This document shows, piece by piece, positions 1 through 8,567 of a stretch of DNA of 64,000 bases; the first letter of the stretch is position 1, and each line of letters begins with the position of its first letter. Source of the DNA: Duganella sp. OV510 (GTDB lineage Bacteria; Pseudomonadota; Gammaproteobacteria; Burkholderiales; Burkholderiaceae_D). The stretch is from assembly GCF_900100205.1 (NCBI RefSeq), contig NZ_FNEQ01000003.1:434001-498000 (forward strand), given 5' to 3'. Both the position numbers and the translations under genes were made by a program. The notes under the pieces are model-generated. The model was not told the origin of the DNA and did no database searches. It saw nothing but the letters and a program-made list of their open reading frames with translations.

Positions 1-3
1 ACC

Positions 4-1242
4 ATGACGAATACCACCCACAACGCCACCGTCTCCGCCGCCAGTGCCAGCACGAACGCAGCCGGCGCACAGACGATCGACGCCGAGGGCGCCATGCAGG
101 CCGGCGTGGCGCTGCACTACGACATCGCCATCTGCGGCGCCGGCCCCGCCGGCATGGCGCTGGCGGCATTGCTGGTCAAACGCGGCGTGGCGGCCAGCCG
201 CATCGCGCTGATCGACGCCAAAACGCTGGCCCAGGCCAGCAACGATCCGCGTTCGCTGGCGCTGTCCTGGGGTAGCCGGCAAATTCTCGAAGAGATCAGC
301 GCCTGGCCGGCGGCGGCCACCGCCATCGAGCAGATCCACGTTTCTCGCCGGGGCCAATTTGGCCGCAGCCTGATCGACCGCAAGGACTACGACCTGCCGG
401 CGCTGGGCTACGTTACCCGCTACGGCAACATCGTCACCGCCTTGGGCGCTGTATGCGAACAGGCCGGCATCGCCTCGCTGCGTCCCGCCCGCGTGATCGC
501 GCTGGATGAAGAAAGCGACGCCGTCACGCTGACCATCGACGCCGCCGGCGCAGCACAAACCGTGCGCGCCGCCATCGTGGTGCAAGCCGAAGGTGGCCTG
601 TTCAACGAACAGCAGGTGCGCAGCACCAACCGCGACTACCAGCAGACCGCCATCATCGCGCAGGTGCGCAGCAGCACGCCGCCACCGCACCGCGCCTACG
701 AACGCTTCACCGGGCAAGGCCCGCTGGCGCTGCTGCCGCAGGATGACGAATACTCGCTGGTATGGTGCGTACGTCCGGAAACCGCCGCCGGCCTGCTGGC
801 ACTCGACGACGCCGGCTTCCTGGCAGCACTGGGACTAGCCTTCGGCGAACGCGTAGGCAGCTTCACGCACGCTTCGCCGCGCCTCGGCTTCCCGCTGGGC
901 CTCAACGCAGCCGCCCACAGCACCGCACGCACGGTCGCCATCGGCAACGCCGCGCAGACGCTGCACCCGGTGGCCGGACAAGGCCTGAACCTCGGCCTGC
1001 GCGACGTCACCGTACTGGCGCGCCTGCTGGCGCAAGGCGCCACGCCGGACAAGCTGGCGCAATACAGCGCCCTCCGTCAGCGCGACCGCAGCACCACCGT
1101 GCGCATCACCGACACCATGGCCCGCATCTTCGCCAACGACACGCCCGCCCAGCACCTGCTCGGCCTCTCGCTGGCCGCCATCGACATGGTCGGTCCTGCA
1201 CGCGGCCTGCTGGCAGAACTGATGATGTACGGCCGCCGCTAA
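4..1242 (+). CDS. UbiH/UbiF/COQ6-family FAD-dependent hydroxylase
   Basis: A flavoprotein monooxygenase of the family that hydroxylates the ubiquinone ring. Seen: a Rossmann dinucleotide-binding motif GAGPAG at residues 45-50, an acidic residue closing the second strand (D71), and the C-terminal FAD-ribityl motif GNAAQ...GQGLN near residues 314-330. The usual GDAAH version has Q in place of H here. Length (412 residues) fits the family. The first 30 residues are Ala/Thr-rich and precede the conserved fold, so M31 (position 94) is a plausible alternative start. The window begins 3 bases upstream, so the promoter and any upstream operon partner are unseen. Whether it acts at ring position C5, C6 or C1 cannot be told from sequence alone. 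Confidence 0.88.
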   Translation: MTNTTHNATVSAASASTNAAGAQTIDAEGAMQAGVALHYDIAICGAGPAGMALAALLVKRGVAASRIALIDAKTLAQASNDPRSLALSWGSRQILEEISAWPAAATAIEQIHVSRRGQFGRSLIDRKDYDLPALGYVTRYGNIVTALGAVCEQAGIASLRPARVIALDEESDAVTLTIDAAGAAQTVRAAIVVQAEGGLFNEQQVRSTNRDYQQTAIIAQVRSSTPPPHRAYERFTGQGPLALLPQDDEYSLVWCVRPETAAGLLALDDAGFLAALGLAFGERVGSFTHASPRLGFPLGLNAAAHSTARTVAIGNAAQTLHPVAGQGLNLGLRDVTVLARLLAQGATPDKLAQYSALRQRDRSTTVRITDTMARIFANDTPAQHLLGLSLAAIDMVGPARGLLAELMMYGRR

Positions 1243-1245
1243 GGG

Positions 1246-2163
1246 ATGCAGGACGCCTTCGATCGCCTTGGCCTGTCGCCAGAAGCAGACGCACGCGAAA
1301 TCCGCAAAGCCTACGCCCGCGAACTGAAAAAGATCGACCAGCAAAACGACCCCGACGGCTTCCAGACGCTGCGCACCGCCTACGAAGCGGCACTCGCCGG
1401 CGAGGGAGGCAGCGACCTGGGCGCAGCAGCGACCTTCCCCTTCTTCACGCTGACACCTGTCGCACCAAAAAGCGAACCGGCGCCCAGGGAAAATGCCAAC
1501 ACCGCCTGGGAGCTTTTCCAGTATGTGATTTCACGCAAAGCAAACGCAAACGCCGCGACATGGGAAGCCACACTCCTTGCCACGCTGGAGGAAGAAACGC
1601 TTGTCAGCGTGGAGAGCCGCATCTGGTTTGAAGGCATGGTCGTGGAAGCCCTGGCGCATGGCTGGCAGCGCGGCCATGAACACTTGTTCACCGCCGCCGA
1701 CCGCGTGTTCTCATGGGATCGCAAACGCCAGAATCTGGCGCAGTTCCAGCATGCCGGTCAGATGTTGAAGGCGGCATTGTCTCAGCAAGACATACTGCGC
1801 GGTCTGCCGGCGCGGGAAAGTGAACCGCTCCGGCTGGCGATCCAAAGGCTGCGCAATCCGCGCCCGCTGACACCGGACGAACTCGATTATCTGCGCGCGC
1901 CCCTGCACCGTTTGAAACACATCGCGCCAACGCTGACAGCAATGCTGACCGACGGCGTGGCATTCCAGCACGCGCTGGAAGCGTGCGATCAGGAGGCGAC
2001 GCCACCAAGCTCACCAACGCCGCCGCGCCAGCGCTCCATCGCACGCATTGCCTTGCTGATTATCGCTGCATGGATTGTGTTCGTCCTCGCCATCGGACAT
2101 TATTCGCCACACAAGCGACAACCAGTACCGCCTACTCAACCGCCTTCACCATATCCTCAATGA
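1246..2163 (+). CDS. J-domain-like protein with C-terminal membrane anchor
   Basis: Residues 1-50 look like a DnaJ N-terminal domain (FDRLGLSPEADAREIRKAY, then AYEAAL), but the His-Pro-Asp tripeptide that normally stimulates DnaK is absent. The corresponding turn reads IDQQNDPDGF. Residues about 85-245 are helical with no recognised domain. A single hydrophobic segment at about 266-286 is followed by a short Pro-rich tail, so the J-like part is probably cytoplasmic and tethered to the inner membrane. It starts 3 bases after the hydroxylase stop and is probably co-transcribed with it. Its last 32 bases overlap the 3' end of the convergent pntB. A role as a J-like chaperone accessory is inferred and client and function are unknown. 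Confidence 0.72.
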   Translation: MQDAFDRLGLSPEADAREIRKAYARELKKIDQQNDPDGFQTLRTAYEAALAGEGGSDLGAAATFPFFTLTPVAPKSEPAPRENANTAWELFQYVISRKANANAATWEATLLATLEEETLVSVESRIWFEGMVVEALAHGWQRGHEHLFTAADRVFSWDRKRQNLAQFQHAGQMLKAALSQQDILRGLPARESEPLRLAIQRLRNPRPLTPDELDYLRAPLHRLKHIAPTLTAMLTDGVAFQHALEACDQEATPPSSPTPPRQRSIARIALLIIAAWIVFVLAIGHYSPHKRQPVPPTQPPSPYPQ

Positions 2164-3610
2164 CCTTCTTGGCGTCGCCGAAGACCATCATGGTGTTGGC
2201 CTGGTAGAACAGCTCATTGTCCAGGCCCGCGTAGCCGGAGGCCATCGAGCGCTTGTTGACGATGATGCTCTTGGCCTTGTAAGCCTCCAGGATCGGCATG
2301 CCGGCGATCGGCGATTTTGGATCCTTGGCGGCAGGGTTGACCACGTCATTGGCGCCGAGAACCAGCACCACGTCGGTCTGGCCGAATTCGCCGTTGATGT
2401 CTTCCATCTCGAACACCTGGTCGTACGGCACTTCAGCTTCCGCCAGCAGCACGTTCATATGGCCCGGCATGCGGCCGGCGACCGGATGGATCGCGTACTT
2501 CACCGTCACGCCCTTGTGCGTCAGCTTCTCCACCAGCTCCTTCAGCGAGTGCTGCGCACGCGCCACCGCCAGGCCGTAGCCCGGCACGATGATGACGCTT
2601 TCCGCGTTCGCCATGATGAAGGAGGCGTCATCCGCCGAGCCGGATTTGACCGGGCGCTGCTCCTTCGCGCCGCCGGCGCCAGCTTCCGCCGGCGCACCAC
2701 CAAAGCCGCCCAGGATCACGTTGAAGAACGAACGGTTCATCGCCTTGCACATGATGTACGACAGGATTGCGCCCGACGATCCTACCAGCGAGCCGGCGAT
2801 AATCAGCATCGAGTTATTCAGCGAGAAGCCAATGCCCGCCGCCGCCCAGCCGGAGTAGGAGTTCAGCATCGACACCACCACCGGCATGTCGGCACCGCCG
2901 ATCGGGATGATGATCAGCACGCCCAGCACGAACGCAATCGCGGTCATGATGAGGAACGGCGTCCACGCCGGCTCCGTGCCGCCGGCCGCCACAAACACCA
3001 GGCCCAGGCCGACCATCACAATCGCCAGGATCAGGTTCAGCAAGTGCTGGCCAGGGAAGCTGACCGGCGCGCCCTGGAACAAACGGAACTTGTATTTTCC
3101 CGACAGCTTGCCAAACGCGATCACCGAACCGGAGAAGGTAATCGCGCCAACAAAGGTGCCGATGAACAGCTCGATGCGGTTCCCGGTCGGCAGCGCCTCG
3201 CCCACCGCCGCGATACCAAACGCATGCGGCTCCGACACCGCCGCCACCGCGATGCACACTGCCGCCAGGCCGATCAGCGAATGCATTGCCGCCACCAGCT
3301 CCGGCATCTTGGTCATCTCGACTTTCTTGGCCAGCACCGCGCCGATGCCGCCGCCAACAATCACGCCCACCGCCACCAGCCCAAGGCCCATGCCACCACC
3401 AGTGCCAGCGGCCGCTGCGGCCGCCGCTTCCGACTGCAACTTGAGGATCAGCGCAATGGTCGTGATAAACGCGATGGCCATGCCGGTCATGCCAAATGCA
3501 TTGCCGGCGCGTGCCGTCGATGGCGACGACAGGCCTTTCAGCGCCTGGATAAAGCACACCGATGCGATCAGATACATCATCGTCACCAGGTTCATGGAGA
3601 TGAAGTTCAT
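2132..3610 (-). CDS. pntB: NAD(P) transhydrogenase subunit beta
   Basis: Beta subunit of the proton-translocating transhydrogenase, which uses proton motive force to move hydride from NADH to NADP+ at the inner membrane. The N-terminal two thirds is a bundle of hydrophobic segments (residues about 1-300). The C-terminal domain III (about 325-492) carries the NADP-binding PGYG motif near 343 and the GAND motif near 419. At 492 residues it is longer than the E. coli protein. Part of the excess is a Gly/Ala/charged linker (about 305-325) between membrane domain and NADP domain. It is the last gene of pntAA-pntAB-pntB and overlaps pntAB by 4 bases. Its 3' end overlaps the convergent J-like gene. 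Confidence 0.96.
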   Translation of the reverse strand: MNFISMNLVTMMYLIASVCFIQALKGLSSPSTARAGNAFGMTGMAIAFITTIALILKLQSEAAAAAAAGTGGGMGLGLVAVGVIVGGGIGAVLAKKVEMTKMPELVAAMHSLIGLAAVCIAVAAVSEPHAFGIAAVGEALPTGNRIELFIGTFVGAITFSGSVIAFGKLSGKYKFRLFQGAPVSFPGQHLLNLILAIVMVGLGLVFVAAGGTEPAWTPFLIMTAIAFVLGVLIIIPIGGADMPVVVSMLNSYSGWAAAGIGFSLNNSMLIIAGSLVGSSGAILSYIMCKAMNRSFFNVILGGFGGAPAEAGAGGAKEQRPVKSGSADDASFIMANAESVIIVPGYGLAVARAQHSLKELVEKLTHKGVTVKYAIHPVAGRMPGHMNVLLAEAEVPYDQVFEMEDINGEFGQTDVVLVLGANDVVNPAAKDPKSPIAGMPILEAYKAKSIIVNKRSMASGYAGLDNELFYQANTMMVFGDAKKVIEDMVKAVE

Positions 3611-3912
3611 TGCTTATCTCCCTGTTTGGTTTTTTTCTTGAACATCTCCAGCATGCGCTGTGTGACCAGGAAGCCACCGAACACATTGACGGCGGCCAGC
3701 GCCACCGCGACCGTGCCGGCAATCTGCCCGACCAGGCCCTCGGTCAGCGCTGCCGCCAGCATGGCGCCGACAATGATGATGGCCGATACCGCATTGGTCA
3801 CGGCCATCAGCGGCGTATGCAGCGCCGGCGTCACGGTCCAGACCACGTGGTAGCCGACGTAGATCGCCAGGACAAAAATAATCAGGTTGATGATGGTGTG
3901 GCTGATTTCCAT
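3607..3912 (-). CDS. pntAB: NAD(P) transhydrogenase subunit alpha, membrane part
   Basis: Small membrane subunit corresponding to the C-terminal transmembrane part of the E. coli PntA protein, here a separate gene as in many alpha- and betaproteobacteria. The 101-residue product has three to four hydrophobic helices (about 7-27, 34-54, 58-80) and a Lys-rich cytoplasmic tail. The frame is open further upstream, but the start at 3912 is chosen because an AAGGAGA ribosome-binding site lies at 3919-3925 and homologues begin MEISH-like. It sits between pntAA (10 bases upstream) and pntB (4-base overlap), so the three subunits should be translated from one message. Confidence 0.93.
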   Translation of the reverse strand: MEISHTIINLIIFVLAIYVGYHVVWTVTPALHTPLMAVTNAVSAIIIVGAMLAAALTEGLVGQIAGTVAVALAAVNVFGGFLVTQRMLEMFKKKTKQGDKQ

Positions 3913-3922
3913 GTCGGTCTCC

Positions 3923-5035
3923 TTATTTGCGCAGCAGTTCGCCGCCGGCGCACAGCAGCGTGGCCTTGATGATCTCGTCCTCGCGATCAATCACCAACTT
4001 GTCGTCCTTGTCGATGATCAGCTTGAGGAAATCCAGCACATTGCGCGCATACAGCGCCGACGCGTCGGCCGCCACAAGCGTCGCCAGGTCCGGCTCGCCG
4101 ACAATATGCACGCCATGCTTGACCACGGTTTTATTCAGTTCCGACAGCGGGCAGTTGCCGCCCTGCGACACCGCCAGATCGACAATCACCGAGCCCGGCT
4201 TCATCGCCTTCACCGTCTCCTCGGAAATCAGCACCGGCGCCGGGCGGCCCGGGATCAGCGCGGTGGTGATGATGATGTCGGCCAGCTTGGCGCGTTCGTG
4301 CACCAGTTCCGCCTGGCGGCGCATCCAGTCGGCCGGCATTGGCCGCGCGTAGCCGCCCGTGCCCTGGGCGATCTCTTTTTCCTCGTCGGTCAGGTAAGGC
4401 ACGTCGATGAACTTGGCGCCCAGCGATTCCACCTGCTCCTTTACCGGCGGCCGCACATCGGACGCCTCGATCACCGCACCCAGGCGCTTGGCGGTGGCGA
4501 TCGCCTGCAGGCCGGCCACGCCGACGCCCATGATCAGCACCCGTGCCGCCTTCACCGTGCCGGCCGCCGTCATCAGCATCGGCATGAAGCGCTGGTAGGT
4601 GTTGGCCGCCACCATCACCGCCTTGTAGCCGGCGATGTTGGCCTGCGACGACAACACGTCCATCGACTGCGCGCGCGTGATGCGCGGCACCGCCTCCAGC
4701 GCGAAGGCTTGCAGGCCGGCGCTCGCCATGGCGGCATTGTTGTCCGCATCAAACGGATTGAGCATGCCGATCACCACCGTGCCCGGCTTGATCTGCGCCC
4801 GCTCCTCTGGATTCGGGGCGCGTACCTTGAGGATCACGTCAGCCGACCAGACCTCGCCGGCAGGCACGATCTGTGCACCAGCCGCAACATAGGCTTCATC
4901 GGTGACGGAGGCGGCAGCGCCGGCGCCGGACTGCACCAGGATCTGATGCTTGGCCGCCAACTTTTTAACGGTCTCCGGCGTGGCTGCTACCCGGGTCTCC
5001 CCCGGCCTGGTCTCGGCCGGTACGCTTATTCTCAT
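3923..5035 (-). CDS. pntAA: NAD(P) transhydrogenase subunit alpha, NAD-binding part
   Basis: Soluble domain I, which binds NAD(H) on the cytoplasmic face and passes hydride to the NADP site of PntB. It begins with the family-typical MRISVPAETRPGETRVAATP. A Rossmann region has the GVGVAGLQAIATAKRLGA glycine pattern around residues 165-185, followed by an EASDVRPPVKEQVESLGAKF-like stretch. It shares the alanine dehydrogenase/PntA fold. The 370-residue length and the absence of C-terminal membrane helices identify it as the split form. First gene of the minus-strand pnt operon, with its promoter somewhere in 5036-5147. Confidence 0.96.
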   Translation of the reverse strand: MRISVPAETRPGETRVAATPETVKKLAAKHQILVQSGAGAAASVTDEAYVAAGAQIVPAGEVWSADVILKVRAPNPEERAQIKPGTVVIGMLNPFDADNNAAMASAGLQAFALEAVPRITRAQSMDVLSSQANIAGYKAVMVAANTYQRFMPMLMTAAGTVKAARVLIMGVGVAGLQAIATAKRLGAVIEASDVRPPVKEQVESLGAKFIDVPYLTDEEKEIAQGTGGYARPMPADWMRRQAELVHERAKLADIIITTALIPGRPAPVLISEETVKAMKPGSVIVDLAVSQGGNCPLSELNKTVVKHGVHIVGEPDLATLVAADASALYARNVLDFLKLIIDKDDKLVIDREDEIIKATLLCAGGELLRK

Positions 5036-5147
5036 GGTGCCTCCAGAGGATTAATAAACTGACTACAATTTATCACGCTTTTTAGGCCGTGAAACGCCAG
5101 TTTCATCATTTCAAGTATTACTATTTGTCATTAATTACCCTGTAAAT

Positions 5148-5179
5148 TTGTTCCAGCGCAAACCAAAAGGCTGGAACAA
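5148..5179. promoter_or_regulatory. inverted repeat upstream of nudJ-mnmA
   Basis: Two perfect 9-base arms, TTGTTCCAG (5148-5156) and CTGGAACAA (5171-5179), are separated by 14 bases. The second arm ends 2 bases before a TAAAAT sequence (5182-5187) that could be the -10 of nudJ. Position and symmetry suit a repressor operator or a leader hairpin. No regulator is identified. Confidence 0.4.
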
Positions 5180-5210
5180 GCTAAAATATCGGCTCTTTCA
5201 AGGATGACTC

Positions 5211-5708
5211 ATGCCGCGTATCTGGAAACCCTCTGTTACTGTTGCCGCCATCGTCGAAAAAGATGGCAAATTCTTGCTGATCGAAGAAGAAACCAGCGAT
5301 GGCATCCGCATCAACCAGCCTGCCGGCCATCTCGACCCGTATGAATCGTTGCAGCAGGCCGTCATCCGCGAAACGCTGGAGGAAACCGCTTACGACTTCA
5401 CGCCGACCGCGCTGGTCGGCATGTATATGTCGCGCTACACCTCCAACCGCACCGGCGAGGAAGTGACGTATCTGCGTTTTACTTTCTGCGGCTATCCGGG
5501 CGAAAAGCATGACCGTCCACTGGACGAAGGCATCCTGCGCACCATGTGGCTGACGCGCGACGAACTGGCCGCCTGCGCCGACCGTCACCGCAGCCCCACC
5601 GTGCTGCAATGCGTGGACGAATACCTTGCGGGCCTGCGGGCGCCGCTGGAACTGATACAAACACACGCTTCCGTCTATCGGGAAGCGGTTAGCACTGCGA
5701 ATGGATAA
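5211..5708 (+). CDS. nudJ: Nudix hydrolase, NudJ-like pyrophosphatase
   Basis: Cytoplasmic Nudix enzyme. E. coli NudJ removes phosphate from nucleoside tri- and diphosphates and from thiamin pyrimidine pyrophosphate. The Nudix box spans residues 39-61: G39, E45, then RETLEET with the metal-binding glutamates. The glycine usually found after EEx is replaced by alanine (A60). The preceding QPAGHLDPYESL and the C-terminal APLELI are typical of NudJ. It lies directly before mnmA with no gap, the same order as in E. coli, which strongly supports the assignment. A Shine-Dalgarno AAGGA precedes the ATG. Confidence 0.88.
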   Translation: MPRIWKPSVTVAAIVEKDGKFLLIEEETSDGIRINQPAGHLDPYESLQQAVIRETLEETAYDFTPTALVGMYMSRYTSNRTGEEVTYLRFTFCGYPGEKHDRPLDEGILRTMWLTRDELAACADRHRSPTVLQCVDEYLAGLRAPLELIQTHASVYREAVSTANG

Positions 5709-5711
5709 GTG

Positions 5712-6830
5712 ATGAGCAAGGGGTCGGGCAAAAAACGGGTCGTTATCGGCATGTCGGGCGGGGTAGATTCCTCGGTCTCGGCATGGCTGCTGAAGGAACA
5801 AGGCTATGAAGTCATCGGCCTGTTCATGAAGAACTGGGAAGACGATGACGACTCCGAATACTGCTCCACCCGCCAGGACTGGATCGACGCCGCCTCGGTG
5901 GCCGATGTGGTTGGCGTGGATATTGAAGCGGTCAACTTCGCCAGCGAATACAAGGACCGCGTGTTCGCCGACTTCCTGCGCGAATACCAGGCCGGCCGCA
6001 CGCCAAACCCGGATGTGCTGTGCAATGCCGAGATCAAATTCAAGGCCTTCCTCGACCACGCGATGTCGCTGGGCGCGGACCTGATCGCCACCGGCCACTA
6101 TGCGCGCGTGCGCCAGCACAACGGCAAGGCCGAACTGCTGAAGGCGGTCGACCACACCAAGGACCAGAGCTACTTCCTGCACCGCCTGAATCAGGCGCAG
6201 CTGTCGAAGACGCTGTTCCCGCTGGGCGAAATCCCGAAGACCGAAGTGCGCAAGATCGCCGAGAAACTGAAGCTGCCGAATGCGGCCAAGAAGGATTCGA
6301 CCGGCATCTGCTTCATCGGCGAGCGCCCGTTCCGCGAGTTCTTGAACCGCTACCTGTCGTACAAGCCGGGCCCGATGATGACGCCGGACGGCAAGGTGGT
6401 CGGCGAGCACGTTGGCCTGTCGTTCTACACGCTGGGCCAGCGCAAGGGCATCGGTGTCGGCGGCGTGAAGTCGTACCAGAACGCCGACGGCTCCAGCGAC
6501 GCCTGGTATGTGGCGAAGAAGGATGTGCTCAACAACGTGCTGTACATCGTGCAGGGCCATGACCATCCGTGGCTGCTGTCGTCGACCTTGCGCGCCGACC
6601 AGGCCAGCTGGATCGCCGGCGTGCCGCCGGAAGCGCGTGCGATGTCGGCCAAGACCCGCTATCGGCAGGCCGACGTGGCATGCGAAATCGCGCCGCAAGG
6701 CGCGTCCGACTTCGCGCTGAAATTCATGGATGCCCAGTGGGCGGTCACGCCAGGCCAGTCGGCCGTGCTGTATGACGGCGACGTGTGCCTGGGCGGCGGC
6801 ATCATCGACAGTTCGACCTTCGCCGCCTGA
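5712..6830 (+). CDS. mnmA: tRNA-uridine 2-sulfurtransferase MnmA
   Basis: Adds sulfur to C2 of the wobble uridine in tRNA-Lys, -Glu and -Gln, receiving persulfide sulfur from the Tus relay. The PP-loop SGGVDSS that adenylates the uridine lies at residues 15-21. The two catalytic cysteines are C104 (NPDVLCN) and C200 (STGICFIG). Length (372) is normal. The nudJ stop at 5706-5708 is followed by GTG (5709) then ATG (5712), both in frame. I prefer the ATG. Translation is likely coupled to nudJ. Confidence 0.96.
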   Translation: MSKGSGKKRVVIGMSGGVDSSVSAWLLKEQGYEVIGLFMKNWEDDDDSEYCSTRQDWIDAASVADVVGVDIEAVNFASEYKDRVFADFLREYQAGRTPNPDVLCNAEIKFKAFLDHAMSLGADLIATGHYARVRQHNGKAELLKAVDHTKDQSYFLHRLNQAQLSKTLFPLGEIPKTEVRKIAEKLKLPNAAKKDSTGICFIGERPFREFLNRYLSYKPGPMMTPDGKVVGEHVGLSFYTLGQRKGIGVGGVKSYQNADGSSDAWYVAKKDVLNNVLYIVQGHDHPWLLSSTLRADQASWIAGVPPEARAMSAKTRYRQADVACEIAPQGASDFALKFMDAQWAVTPGQSAVLYDGDVCLGGGIIDSSTFAA

Positions 6831-6842
6831 TCATTGCTATAG

Positions 6843-7298
6843 CTAGCCGGCGCTGGGCTCGCCGCCTTGCTCTGCCGGCGGCGTGTCGCCGGCGGCATCC
6901 GCTTCCGCCTTGGCTAGCGCTGCGCGCTGGCGCTTGACCATCGCGATCACCACATTGCGTATCGTGTTCAGCACCGTATCGGCCTTGAACGGCTTGACGA
7001 TGAAACCGCTGACGCCCGTCGCATGGGCCGCCTGGATGGTGGCTGCATCGAGTTCGCTGGACACCATGAAGATCAGCGTCTTCGGCCACTTGGCGCGGAT
7101 TTCGCGGATCGCCTCCTGCTCGGTGACCATCTGCTCATTGGCGATGCAGACGATGTGCGGGTGGTGCTTGATCAATTGCACCATGGCGCTGGCGCACGTA
7201 TGGGTGGCGCCCACCACGTCGTAGCCGCCGTCCAGCAGCACCGTGTTGAGCAGGCCGCGCGCGACGGCGCTAGGGTCGATAATGACTGCTTTTAACAT
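6843..7298 (-). CDS. receiver-like protein lacking the phospho-acceptor aspartate
   Basis: A CheY-like receiver fold with no output domain. The first strand is followed by one acidic residue (D8), the Ser of the fourth strand (MVSSELD) is present, and the conserved Lys sits in GFIVKPF. The position that should hold the phosphorylated Asp, at the end of strand three (PHIVCIAN), is Ala53 with Asn54 after it. It therefore looks like a pseudo-receiver that cannot be phosphorylated in the usual way. After residue 118 the protein continues as a charged, Ala/Gly/Pro-rich tail of about 30 residues. It is divergently placed from nothing: the exonuclease gene upstream lies on the same strand 16 bases away, so the two may be co-transcribed. 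Function unknown. Confidence 0.75.
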   Translation of the reverse strand: MLKAVIIDPSAVARGLLNTVLLDGGYDVVGATHTCASAMVQLIKHHPHIVCIANEQMVTEQEAIREIRAKWPKTLIFMVSSELDAATIQAAHATGVSGFIVKPFKADTVLNTIRNVVIAMVKRQRAALAKAEADAAGDTPPAEQGGEPSAG

Positions 7299-7314
7299 CT
7301 TGCAAACCTTGTTC

Positions 7315-8088
7315 TTAGTGGGACCAGGCCAACATCTTCCACGTGACGCCGATCTTCACATCTGTTTTTAACTGAACCAGTTGTCGAGAAAGATACAGCA
7401 TTTCACGTTCTTTTCGTAGTGTTTCCCCCAAGGTATCCTTGAGAATGCCGGCGCCAGCCATGATGGCGTCCAGATTGCCGTAAGTACGCAACAGTCTGGC
7501 GGCGGTTTTGGCGCCCACCTTGGATACGCCCGGGATCGAATCGGTGGCATCGCCCATCAGCGCCAGCAGGTCGGGCAGCTGCTCGGCCGTCACGCCCCAC
7601 TTCTTCTCGACCCACGCATGGTCGTGCCATTCCGACTTGAAGTGATCCCAGACGCGCGCGCCCTGGCCGATCAGGCAATGCAGGTCCTTGTCGGTGCTGG
7701 CGATGGTGGCTTCGCCACGCCCCTCGGCCAGCCAGCGCAGCACCACGGTGCCGATGACGTCATCGGCTTCCACCTCGGGCAGCGTCACCACATGCATGCC
7801 GAAGTCGCGCAGCTTGTCATAGAAGGCCGGCAGCGCATCGCGCAGCGGCGACGGCATCGGCGCGCGGCCTTCGCGATAGCCGCCGTACAGGTCGTGGCGC
7901 CAGGTGCGGCCGCCGAAATCGAAGGCCGACAGCAAATGCGTGGGTTCGTGGTCGTTGACCAGCGTACGCAACGAGGACAGCGCGTGGCGCAGCGCGATGT
8001 CCGCCTTTTCCGGGCTATCAGGTTCAGGACTGGCTTCGTAGACACGGCGCACAATATTGAGGCCGTCGATGGCAAGGAGTCTACCCAT
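7315..8088 (-). CDS. 5'-3' exonuclease / flap endonuclease, Xni-like
   Basis: Stand-alone protein of the 5'-nuclease family, related to the N-terminal exonuclease domain of DNA polymerase I and to Xni (ExoIX). Seen: LLAIDGLN near the N-terminus, the metal-binding motifs VEADDVIG and STDKDL, and the helix-hairpin-helix stretch GDATDSIPGVSKVGAKTA. It is probably cytoplasmic and acts on branched or flap DNA. The frame is open to 8100 with three possible ATGs. The one at 8088 is preferred because the conserved domain begins immediately after it. Whether the acidic cluster is complete enough for catalysis needs an alignment. The receiver-like gene follows on the same strand. Confidence 0.85.
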   Translation of the reverse strand: MGRLLAIDGLNIVRRVYEASPEPDSPEKADIALRHALSSLRTLVNDHEPTHLLSAFDFGGRTWRHDLYGGYREGRAPMPSPLRDALPAFYDKLRDFGMHVVTLPEVEADDVIGTVVLRWLAEGRGEATIASTDKDLHCLIGQGARVWDHFKSEWHDHAWVEKKWGVTAEQLPDLLALMGDATDSIPGVSKVGAKTAARLLRTYGNLDAIMAGAGILKDTLGETLRKEREMLYLSRQLVQLKTDVKIGVTWKMLAWSH

Positions 8089-8218
8089 GTTCAACATCAT
8101 CCGGGCTTGGTCAAGCCGTCATTCTACCCGACCTATCTCAAACTTCAGCCGAATCGGCCTTGCTCCACCTCATAAAAAGCCTATGATTTGTCTGTCACCT
8201 AAATCCAGGGAGCTCATC

Positions 8219-8449
8219 GTGGCCACCGCAATTTCCTTATCAGATTTTAAGAAAAATGCGCCAGAAATTTACCAGCGTCTGATCGAATCAGATGGGCCGA
8301 TTTACGTCGAGACCAATGGCCGTGCAATTATAGAAATCCGAAAATTTCAACACGCCCCCCAACTATCCCATCACCAAGAGGGCGTGAGGCTAAACGATGA
8401 GGATATTACTTTCCCGATCGAGCCTGATGGATATGAGCCATTCAAATGA
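8219..8449 (+). CDS. Phd/YefM-type antitoxin
   Basis: A 76-residue protein whose N-terminal half, SLSDFKKNAPEIYQRL followed by IYVETNGRAIIEI, matches the Phd/YefM antitoxin DNA-binding fold. The acidic C-terminal tail is of the kind that wraps a toxin. The start is a GTG at 8219, preceded by an AGGGAG Shine-Dalgarno at the right distance. The in-frame ATGs at 8057 and 8183 lie in sequence that reads unlike protein. Its stop overlaps the ATG of a PIN-toxin remnant (ATGA), the classic antitoxin-toxin junction. Because the toxin is reduced to about 25 codons, this antitoxin is now an orphan. Confidence 0.75.
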   Translation: MATAISLSDFKKNAPEIYQRLIESDGPIYVETNGRAIIEIRKFQHAPQLSHHQEGVRLNDEDITFPIEPDGYEPFK

Positions 8450-8523
8450 TTATGCTAGACAGGCACGCGCTGATCTGGTGGCGGGAGTGCAGTCCCAGAC
8501 ATTCCCCTTGTGACGGCGGATAA
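8446..8523 (+). pseudogene. remnant of a PIN-domain (VapC-like) toxin
   Basis: The reading frame begins by ATGA overlap with the antitoxin stop and encodes MIMLDRHALIWWRECSPRH before stopping at 8521. VapC-type PIN toxins characteristically begin M-I-LLDTHALIWW, so the first strand and first metal-binding Asp (D5) are recognisable. The following Thr is Arg here. The remaining 100 or so residues, with the other acidic residues of the active site, are missing. The downstream 44 bases before the GST gene hold no continuation that I can see. A deletion or frameshift has removed the toxin, so no RNase activity is expected. Confidence 0.65.
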
Positions 8524-8567
8524 GAAAATTCACGCTTATCCATATGTAAAAACCATTTGGTAATTAA

